From JALYIM01 sp040003205 (lineage in GTDB: Bacteria; Acidobacteriota; Terriglobia; Terriglobales; Acidobacteriaceae): a stretch of 7,446 nt of DNA. The notes beneath the pieces were generated by a model, which had not been told where the DNA came from, ran no database searches, and worked only from the letters and a program-made list of their open reading frames with translations. The stretch covers positions 1 to 7,446 of the forward strand of contig JBDUDA010000149.1 in NCBI GenBank assembly GCA_040003205.1, written 5' to 3'. Position numbers and translations under genes: made by a program. This document shows, piece after piece, positions 1 through 4,280 of this stretch. Within the stretch, counting starts at the first letter, position 1. The number at the start of each line of letters is the position of its first letter.

Positions 1-282
1 GGATTGCATTACGAGACTACGGACACGAATCCTCTCCATCAAGCTGTCGCCGGCGAAGTTCAAGGCATGATCAAGGAGTATCGCGAAACCGAGACAAAAC
101 ATCTCGGCTACTCGCGGCTGAAGGACTCTGACATTTTGCGGGCGCTGGTATTTCTTCTGCGTCTGGCACAGACGCGCACCTCGGGGAGACCGAAATCGCG
201 TGCGTTTGTGGATTTTGTGTTCGCGCAATTCCCCAGTGAGAATTCCAGTGTTCAAGAAAATAGCAGACTCATCGCTCCCTGA
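1..282 (+). CDS. Hypothetical protein, C-terminal part (open at left edge)
   Basis: I do not recognise this protein. The frame is open from base 1 and ends at TGA 280-282. A TTG at position 4 is the first possible start and an ATG lies at 67, but neither has a convincing ribosome binding site, so the gene probably begins outside the window. About 93 residues are visible. They are charged and probably helical at first (KEYRETETKHLGYSRLKD), followed by a hydrophobic stretch (ILRALVFLLRLAQT) and an Arg/Lys-rich turn (SGRPKSR). No catalytic motif or signal peptide is apparent. Third codon positions are fairly GC-rich, as in the neighbouring genes, which mildly supports real coding. It is convergent with folK, with 27 bp between the stops and a small hairpin in the gap. 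It could be a short DNA-binding or regulatory protein, but nothing in the sequence establishes that. Confidence 0.45.
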   Translation, partial: GLHYETTDTNPLHQAVAGEVQGMIKEYRETETKHLGYSRLKDSDILRALVFLLRLAQTRTSGRPKSRAFVDFVFAQFPSENSSVQENSRLIAP

Positions 283-289
283 CCCGGCT

Positions 290-308
290 GACTCTGCAAA
301 ATAGAGTC
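290..308. terminator. Small hairpin between convergent stops, weak terminator candidate
   Basis: GACTCT (290-295) and AGAGTC (303-308) form a perfect 6-bp stem around a 7-nt loop. It lies 7 bp after the stop of the left-edge gene and 1 bp after the stop of folK, where a shared bidirectional terminator would be expected. Neither strand has a proper U-tract (plus strand continues CTTCATT; minus strand AGCCGGG), so an intrinsic terminator is only a possibility suggested by position. Confidence 0.3.
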
Positions 309-309
309 T

Positions 310-807
310 TCATTCGGGTCTAATCTTCCGCACGGCCTGCCCGTCAGGGAGTGCAGCGAGCAGTTCCTCGATAGTCCGATTCAGCGTGGGATGCCGAACT
401 TCGGAAGCGATTTCAGCTAGCGGTTGCAACACAAATCGTCGCTCCTGAAGTGCAGGATGTGGAACTGACAGGCCGGGCATTTCTACGACCTGGTCTCCCA
501 ACAACAGTATGTCCAAGTCAATGATCCGTGGCCCTTTTTTTATTTCGGTCAGTCCCCGTGTTCTTCCCATTTCTCGCTCAATGTTGAGCATGTCGGCCAT
601 TAGCTGTTGCGGAGTTTTTTCTGTTTGTACCTTCACAGCGCAATTGACAAACCAGGGCTGGTCGGTGAATTCCACCGGCTCGGTCTCGTAGAAGGAAGAC
701 ACTGCCAGGACGGTCATGGCAGCCTTAAGCTGCGTGATCGCAGCATTGAGGTTCGCAACCGGAGTGTTGAGATTGGATCCAAGCGATAGGTAGGCAATCG
801 TTTGCAA
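310..807 (-). CDS. folK: 2-amino-4-hydroxy-6-hydroxymethyldihydropteridine pyrophosphokinase
   Basis: HPPK transfers pyrophosphate from ATP to 6-hydroxymethyl-7,8-dihydropterin, a cytoplasmic step of folate biosynthesis just before dihydropteroate synthase. The 165-aa length fits the family (about 160 aa). Visible signatures are YLSLGSNL (6-13), PWFVNCAV (51-58) with N55 in the pterin pocket, IEREMGRTR (76-84), and the diagnostic GPRIIDLDILLLG (92-104), whose D97 and D99 correspond to the two Mg-binding aspartates. PHPALQERRFVLQPLAEIA (116-134) closes the active site. The start is TTG at 805-807. An in-frame TGA (811-813) lies two codons upstream, so no longer form exists, and starting here gives the normal N-terminus. 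GGGAA ends 7 nt before the TTG and may be the ribosome binding site. No folP, folB or folE is next to it; it appears to be transcribed alone from the repeat-bearing space on its right. Confidence 0.96.
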   Translation of the reverse strand: MQTIAYLSLGSNLNTPVANLNAAITQLKAAMTVLAVSSFYETEPVEFTDQPWFVNCAVKVQTEKTPQQLMADMLNIEREMGRTRGLTEIKKGPRIIDLDILLLGDQVVEMPGLSVPHPALQERRFVLQPLAEIASEVRHPTLNRTIEELLAALPDGQAVRKIRPE

Positions 808-840
808 TTTTCAGTTCCCAACTTTTTTTTTCTCCGAGAC

Positions 841-860
841 GCCCTGTTTGGAAAAAGGGC
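841..860 (-). promoter_or_regulatory. Hairpin in the probable folK leader
   Basis: GCCCT (841-845) pairs with AGGGC (856-860), and TTT/AAA inside the loop can extend the stem with a bulge. On the minus strand it lies about 34 nt before the folK start and is followed by an A-rich stretch of nine A (823-831). If folK transcription begins to its right, the hairpin is in the 5' leader. Read on the plus strand it is followed after 5 nt by TTTTT, but no plus-strand gene precedes it. Its function is unknown. Confidence 0.25.
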
Positions 861-926
861 ACGACTTTTTCATGCCGCGGAAAGAGCAGAGATTTCTCAG
901 TCGCCCGAAGTCTTACCCCTGCCTCA

Positions 927-940
927 GCGGCTGAAGCCGC
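927..940. repeat. Inverted repeat with GA centre (first of three)
   Basis: GCGGCT (927-932), GA, AGCCGC (935-940) form a perfect 6-bp inverted repeat. The same design, a GC-rich palindrome centred on TGAA, recurs 20 bp to the right. I recall such GCTGAAGC-type palindromes as being dispersed in acidobacterial intergenic DNA; that is memory, not a search result. Confidence 0.55.
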
Positions 941-960
941 CACGCAAAAATAACATTATC

Positions 961-978
961 GCAGCGCTGAAGCGCTGC
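961..978. repeat. Inverted repeat with GA centre (second of three)
   Basis: GCAGCGCT (961-968), GA, AGCGCTGC (971-978) form a perfect 8-bp inverted repeat with the same central TGAA as the element at 927-940. Its right arm overlaps the first unit of the 15-bp tandem repeat. An RNA copy would fold into a stable GC-rich stem with a 4-nt loop. Confidence 0.65.
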
Positions 979-1019
979 GCCACCAAATGCTGCGCCACCC
1001 AACACTGCGCCACTCCGCC
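975..1019. repeat. 15-bp tandem repeat, three copies
   Basis: The core CTGCGCCAC starts at 975, 990 and 1005, an exact 15-bp period. The first two units share CTGCGCCACC and the third reads CTGCGCCACT; the last five bases of each unit diverge (AAATG, CAACA, CCGCC). The 15-bp period preserves reading frame, which creates a spurious plus-strand frame with repeated Cys-Ala-Thr triplets. No gene is identified here, so it is treated as a small intergenic tandem repeat. Confidence 0.65.
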
Positions 1020-1024
1020 GCCCA

Positions 1025-1043
1025 ACGCGCCGTTGACGCGCGT
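1025..1043. repeat. Inverted repeat ACGCGC/GCGCGT (third of three)
   Basis: ACGCGC (1025-1030) and GCGCGT (1038-1043) flank a 7-nt loop CGTTGAC that again contains TGA. It ends the cluster of GC-rich inverted repeats begun at 927 and may be a diverged member of the same element. The palindrome GGCGCGCC follows at 1050-1057. Confidence 0.4.
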
Positions 1044-1182
1044 GGTTTAGGCGCGCCGCCATTCCCCATGATTCCGTGGAAGTCTTTCTAACGGCGCTGC
1101 TGCTAGCAGGTATCAGCCTTGTGACTTGCGACAGCAAACTTATCGCATAGGCTGGTAGAAAATCTACTGCCGGGTGAAAGCA

Positions 1183-1413
1183 ATGTTATCCATTCACGAC
1201 AGAATTAACCGCATACAGCGTTTAGTGCGGATGCTGGAAAAAGACGCGCCTTTGCTCGCGATTCGGGTCGCCGAATTGACTCCGGAGCGTCAGCATTCCG
1301 CCAAGAGCTATGCAGAACGGCTACGCGCCCACGCTCGGGCTGAGCTTGAGAAGTTATTAGCTCAGGGCTCATTCCACAGTTCGAATGACCACACGCCTCA
1401 GGCTGCGGATTAA
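1183..1413 (+). CDS. Small hypothetical protein, predicted helical (76 aa)
   Basis: I do not recognise this protein. ATG 1183 is preferred because GGTGA (1173-1177), which can pair with the 3' end of 16S rRNA, sits 5 nt upstream; an in-frame GTG at 1174 would add three residues but overlaps that site. The product is highly charged and probably almost all helix: DRINRIQRLVRMLEKD near the N-terminus, then RQHSAKSYAERLRAHARAE, with leucines and isoleucines spaced as in an amphipathic helix or short coiled coil. The tail from about residue 62 (GSFHSSNDHTPQAAD) looks disordered. There is no signal peptide or membrane segment, so it should be cytosolic. It converges on lpxC with only 12 bp between the stop codons and no evident terminator, so the two transcripts may overlap. 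Coding is plausible from the ribosome binding site and codon use but unproven. Confidence 0.6.
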   Translation: MLSIHDRINRIQRLVRMLEKDAPLLAIRVAELTPERQHSAKSYAERLRAHARAELEKLLAQGSFHSSNDHTPQAAD

Positions 1414-1425
1414 GCCGAGAAGCAT

Positions 1426-2331
1426 TTAAGCTAACTGATGTGACACTGAGTGAATTCCGATCTCAGAAGCTGGTGCATGCTCTTCCACGGTAGTCTTCTC
1501 CCATAAAGTGCTATCGCGAAGCAGTCGGGAAACCAGGGCCGTATGCATGGCGTGGCCGGCACGGTCGGCTACTACATTCCCTAAAATCTGTTTTCCCAAC
1601 AACGCCAGATCGCCAATCAGATCCAGCACTTTGTGGCGCACGAATTCATCCGAAAATCGCAATGGCGGATTCATCACGCCTTCGCGCGTAAGCACAATTG
1701 CATTGTCGGCCGATGCGCCGCGAATCAACCCTTGTTGCCGCATGGCGTCGGCTTCGTGCAGAAATCCGAATGTGCGCGCGGGAGCAATCTCGGAAAGATA
1801 GCTCTCGCTCTCCAGATCAACGCAGAACGTCTCTTTGCCAATCAGCGGATGGGGAAAATTAATGGTGTAGGAAACGGAATACACCGACGCCGGATAAACC
1901 GCAATAAACTTATCGCCCTCCCGCAACTCTAGTTCGCGGCAGATGCGCAGATAAGTCCGAGGACGGCGCTGCTTGCGGGTCCCAGCCTGCCGAATGAGGG
2001 TCACAAAAGGAGACGCGCTGCCATCCAAAATCGGCAATTCCAGATTGTCTAGCTCCACAATCGCGTTATCAATGCCGGTACCAATGAAGGCAGACAGCAA
2101 ATGTTCGGTCGTGGAAATCAGAACGCCCTTTTTCATCAAACTGGTGGCATAGCTCACTCGAGCCACATTCCGGCTGATCGCCTCGACCTCAAAATTGTCG
2201 AGGTCAGTACGACGAAATACAATTCCGGAGCCTGCACCCGCAGGCAATATGCGAAGCTTTACGGGTGCGCCGCTGTGCAGGCCAAAGCCTTCGCACTCTA
2301 CCGGAGCCGCAATTGTCTGTTCTGTGATCAA
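1426..2331 (-). CDS. lpxC: UDP-3-O-acyl-N-acetylglucosamine deacetylase
   Basis: LpxC is the zinc-dependent cytoplasmic deacetylase that commits UDP-3-O-acyl-GlcNAc to lipid A synthesis. Its 301 aa match the family (about 300-305). The N-terminus has the family's GFGLHSG (15-21). The zinc and catalytic residues are in place: TTEHLLSA with E76 and H77, HKVLDLIGD with H233 and D237, and RAGH with H260 as the general acid/base histidine. ELPILDGSASPFV (98-110) and ARTFGF (185-190) are further family motifs. It is not fused to fabZ. The start is TTG at 2329-2331: an in-frame TAA (2335-2337) lies two codons upstream, and the next residues already align with the family N-terminus. No strong Shine-Dalgarno is seen, suggesting weak initiation. 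The 221-bp upstream space carries an operator-like palindrome and hairpins. No other lipid A genes are adjacent. Confidence 0.97.
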   Translation of the reverse strand: MITEQTIAAPVECEGFGLHSGAPVKLRILPAGAGSGIVFRRTDLDNFEVEAISRNVARVSYATSLMKKGVLISTTEHLLSAFIGTGIDNAIVELDNLELPILDGSASPFVTLIRQAGTRKQRRPRTYLRICRELELREGDKFIAVYPASVYSVSYTINFPHPLIGKETFCVDLESESYLSEIAPARTFGFLHEADAMRQQGLIRGASADNAIVLTREGVMNPPLRFSDEFVRHKVLDLIGDLALLGKQILGNVVADRAGHAMHTALVSRLLRDSTLWEKTTVEEHAPASEIGIHSVSHQLA

Positions 2332-2360
2332 GCTTTAGAGCGAGTCTACAGGCGGGAGAT

Positions 2361-2395
2361 GATTAAAGGCTGTGGTAAATTAACCACGCTTAATC
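2361..2395. promoter_or_regulatory. AT-rich palindrome upstream of lpxC, possible operator
   Basis: GTGGTAAATTAACCAC (2372-2387) is a palindrome with 7 of 8 pairs matching around central AATT. It is bracketed by GATTAA (2361-2366) and TTAATC (2390-2395), which are also inverted copies, with uneven spacers of 5 and 2 bp. It lies 30-64 bp before the lpxC start, where an operator or promoter would be. On the minus strand ATGACA (near 2402-2407) and TTAATT at the palindrome could be a weak -35/-10 pair, but their 19-bp spacing is long. No known regulator is assigned. Confidence 0.4.
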
Positions 2396-2423
2396 AAACA
2401 AATGTCATGCGCTGAGCGACAGA

Positions 2424-2444
2424 GTCGTTCACGTAGTGAACGAC
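2424..2444. repeat. Perfect 9-bp inverted repeat
   Basis: GTCGTTCAC (2424-2432) and GTGAACGAC (2436-2444) are perfect inverted copies around the 3-nt loop GTA. GAGTCG also occurs twice as a direct repeat (2422-2427 and 2449-2454). Together with the inverted repeat that follows, this resembles a small dispersed intergenic element. It is not followed by a T-run on either strand, so it does not look like an intrinsic terminator. Confidence 0.6.
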
Positions 2445-2458
2445 GAGGGAGTCGAAGC

Positions 2459-2496
2459 ATCCCTATAGCCTCTAAGATAAACGTGGCGTTAGGGAT
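2459..2496. repeat. Imperfect 12-bp inverted repeat
   Basis: ATCCCTATAGCC (2459-2470) and GGCGTTAGGGAT (2485-2496) pair at 10 of 12 positions, leaving a 2x2 internal mismatch and a 14-nt loop. It begins 14 bp after the perfect hairpin at 2424-2444 and probably belongs to the same element, which would then span about 2410-2500. I recall similar 'GAGTCGAAG-ATCCCTA' strings between acidobacterial genes, but this was not searched. Confidence 0.5.
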
Positions 2497-2552
2497 CTTA
2501 GGGGCAGGAGGCGCGTGCGAACTTCCACGAAATCGAGGGGGATAGCCCCGGG

Positions 2553-3356
2553 TTACTTCTTTGGTGCAGACTCCGCGCTTTTCGACGACGACCCCGCCAC
2601 GAACAACGAATCCGGCAGGCCCTGGTTATAACTGGCTTTATTCATAAAATCCTGGCTGGTCATGGCGCCGTTGCGATATTGCGTGACATTGTATGGCGTC
2701 ATAATCCCTTGAATTTCGTGGTAGTTGTCGTAGGTGTCTTCCTGCACATCGCGGAGTTGGTCAGCAGAATTTCTCCAGCTGAATGACTTTTTAATCGGCA
2801 GATGAGTATTCACGTCCAAATACAAAATTACCGAATCGTTGTCGGCATCGAAGATGGTGACCTGGTCCGAAAGTTTCTGATCGGCGATTGTCTGACCACC
2901 GTAAAAGTAGGCGGCCCCGGTAGCGTTCATCCACTTCTCTATGACCGTGCGCAAAGAGTGCCGGCGCGCCCGTAGATAGTTTTCCATGATCTTCGGATCT
3001 TGTGCCTGCAAGCCTTTGTAAGTGTTTTCGTGGCCTTCGTCCCCGTTGTAAATTTCCACGATGTCACGTTTTTTGCTGAGCTCGAGTCGAAGTTTGTCAG
3101 GCTTCTTCCAGAATCGCCAGTAATATCCGCCGCCACTGACCTGATCATTGTGGAGTACGAAGTCCCTGCCCTGGCTGGTGCCGTCTTTGGCATCCAGATA
3201 TGCCTGGCCGCCAAGGGCTTTCACCATCTCATCCAACAGGACTTTGGCTTTACCTGCGTTAGATTCGTCCTGAGATTGCGCAATCGGATTCGTCTGCGAG
3301 ACAGCCGTCGAAGCGATGAGAACCACGAACAGCAATATCAAGTGAAAGCGCCGCAT
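2553..3356 (-). CDS. Secreted LolA-like (outer-membrane lipoprotein-sorting-like) protein
   Basis: The product is a probable periplasmic protein of 267 aa. It opens with a clear Sec signal peptide: MRRFH, a hydrophobic core (LILLFVVLIASTAV), and likely cleavage after AVS at residue 20. There is no lipobox cysteine. The mature part begins with a helix typical of LolA/LolB-like folds (KAKVLLDEMVKALGG, 36-50), followed by beta-rich segments such as GGYYWRFWKKPDKLRLEL (76-93) and ILYLDVNTHLPIKKSFSW (177-194), then YDNYHEIQGIMTPYNVTQYR (209-228). The 'LPIKK-SW' and 'GIMTPY' pattern matches proteins I associate with Acidobacteria that are labelled lipoprotein-sorting-like; the ligand is unknown. 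ATG 3354-3356 is chosen because it starts the signal peptide directly; an in-frame ATG at 3399-3401 would add 15 residues before it. The tail (SSSKSAESAPKK) is low-complexity. The adjacent lpxC is consistent with an envelope role, but that is inference. Confidence 0.8.
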   Translation of the reverse strand: MRRFHLILLFVVLIASTAVSQTNPIAQSQDESNAGKAKVLLDEMVKALGGQAYLDAKDGTSQGRDFVLHNDQVSGGGYYWRFWKKPDKLRLELSKKRDIVEIYNGDEGHENTYKGLQAQDPKIMENYLRARRHSLRTVIEKWMNATGAAYFYGGQTIADQKLSDQVTIFDADNDSVILYLDVNTHLPIKKSFSWRNSADQLRDVQEDTYDNYHEIQGIMTPYNVTQYRNGAMTSQDFMNKASYNQGLPDSLFVAGSSSKSAESAPKK

Positions 3357-3432
3357 TTTGCCTATTTGTCTTTCGAACAATGCTGAAACACTTATTCGCA
3401 TTCTTCTAAGATGCGTCGTGAAGTGCCCAGCG

Positions 3433-4209
3433 TTAACCGGCCAACACCGCTCCGCCGTTCACATTGAACACTTCTCCAGTAATAAAGCCGGCATGGGGAG
3501 TACATAAAAACAAAATTGGAGCGGCGATTTCCTCCGGCTTCCCTACCCTGCCAAGTGGGATCGTCTGAAGTACCGCCCTGCCAGTTTCGGCGTTGCCCAA
3601 GGTTGCCGCCGACATATCGGTCTCAACCCATCCAGGAGCCACGGCGTTCACATAAATACTGTCGGTCGCGAGCTCGGACGATAGCCCCTTGACCATACTT
3701 AAGAGTGCGCCCTTGGTGGCAGCGTAGTCACAGTGAAACGCTTCCCCACGTTGTCCGGCGGTAGAACTGACGAGAACGATGTGTCCCGCCGCACTCCTCG
3801 TCCTTCCTTGCTTCTTCATCTGTGCCACGGAATGTTTGACGAGCGCAAAAACGCTGTTGAGATTTATCGCTACTGTGCTGCTCCACTGCTGGTCGGGCAT
3901 TTTGTCAATTGGCTGATCTTCGGACGGCCACACGCCATGATTGGCCACCAGAATGTCGAGGCGTCCAAATTTGGCGACAGTGTCCTTCACCAGTCGTTCC
4001 GCGGTCTCGGTTCCCGCCAGATTGCAAGGGGCAGTTGCGCACCGCTCCGAACCTAAGTCTTTGACAAGCTTCTCAGCCTGGTCTTTAGCTTTTTCATAAT
4101 TGAAAAATACTTTGGCCCCGGCGCCGACGAACATGCGGACAGTAGCGGCGCCGATGCCCCGAGAGCCTCCGGTAACGAGCGCAACTTTTCCTTCGACTGA
4201 AAGATTCAT
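3433..4209 (-). CDS. FabG-like short-chain dehydrogenase/reductase
   Basis: A classical SDR of 258 aa, expected to be a cytosolic NAD(P)(H)-dependent oxidoreductase. It has the nucleotide-binding glycine motif TGGSRGIG (13-20), ILVANHG (86-92) where most relatives have NNAG or NAG, N116 in the AINLN segment, the catalytic serine within VSSTAG (147-152), Y162 and K166 of the YxxxK pair, and APGWVETDM (191-199) for cofactor and substrate loop positioning. The C-terminus (FITGEVFNVNGG, 242-253) is typical of 3-oxoacyl-ACP reductase relatives. The usual CDV adenine-contact motif reads CNL (62-64), a mild departure. ATG 4207-4209 gives the normal SDR N-terminus; an upstream TTG at 4276-4278 would add 23 residues. 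The Shine-Dalgarno is weak. It lies about 71 bp after the c-di-GMP gene and 76 bp before the LolA-like gene, so co-transcription is plausible. Substrate is unknown; FabG function is not proven. Confidence 0.92.
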   Translation of the reverse strand: MNLSVEGKVALVTGGSRGIGAATVRMFVGAGAKVFFNYEKAKDQAEKLVKDLGSERCATAPCNLAGTETAERLVKDTVAKFGRLDILVANHGVWPSEDQPIDKMPDQQWSSTVAINLNSVFALVKHSVAQMKKQGRTRSAAGHIVLVSSTAGQRGEAFHCDYAATKGALLSMVKGLSSELATDSIYVNAVAPGWVETDMSAATLGNAETGRAVLQTIPLGRVGKPEEIAAPILFLCTPHAGFITGEVFNVNGGAVLAG

Positions 4210-4280
4210 GAATACAGTTTCCGATGTTTCGAAGGGAAGTTGCAAGCGGAACCGCCAACGAAGATTGGCGACGGACAAGT

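Larger units (their letters stand above)
808..1182. other. Long intergenic region between folK and the small plus-strand gene
   Basis: These 375 bp separate divergently transcribed genes, so they should hold the folK promoter (minus strand) and that of the 76-aa gene (plus strand). I could not find a convincing -35/-10 pair for either. The folK-proximal part has a run of nine T (823-831) and a GCCCT/AGGGC hairpin (841-860). The middle (921-1043) has inverted and tandem repeats listed separately. The right part (1058-1182) holds the 10-bp palindrome CTGCTAGCAG at 1100-1109 and otherwise nothing I recognise. Short frames crossing the region look like repeat translations rather than genes. Confidence 0.6.

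Noticed and set aside
841..870. Hairpin plus TTTTT as a plus-strand intrinsic terminator
   Set aside because: No plus-strand gene ends upstream (the preceding plus-strand gene ends at 282), and five non-T bases separate the stem from the T-run.
802..1050. Plus-strand open frame of 82 codons with Cys-Ala-Thr repeats
   Set aside because: It starts within the folK N-terminal codons, its repetitive part is simply the 15-bp tandem repeat and palindromes read in frame, and it has no ribosome binding site or recognisable domain.
921..1057. CRISPR array
   Set aside because: Repeat units are 15 bp with no unique spacers, and no cas gene is present.
725..1137. Minus-strand open frames crossing the start of folK and the repeat region (725-943 and 913-1137)
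   Set aside because: One overlaps folK in another frame and both are composed largely of repeat translation; no coding signature.
2101..2415. Plus-strand frame of 104 codons opposite the lpxC 5' end
   Set aside because: It is antisense to a confident lpxC and shows no domain; lpxC motifs fully explain the DNA.
2537..2549. GGGGG...CCCC hairpin just after the LolA-like stop as a terminator
   Set aside because: The stem is only four to five base pairs and the minus strand continues CTCGATTTCG without a U-run.
3000..3386. Plus-strand frame of 128 codons opposite the LolA-like gene
   Set aside because: It is antisense to a gene with a clear signal peptide and family motifs; it looks like a shadow frame.
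4207..4278. Longer SDR form starting at TTG 4276-4278
   Set aside because: The 23 extra residues precede the normal SDR N-terminus and look unrelated to the fold; the ATG at 4209 gives a standard length.
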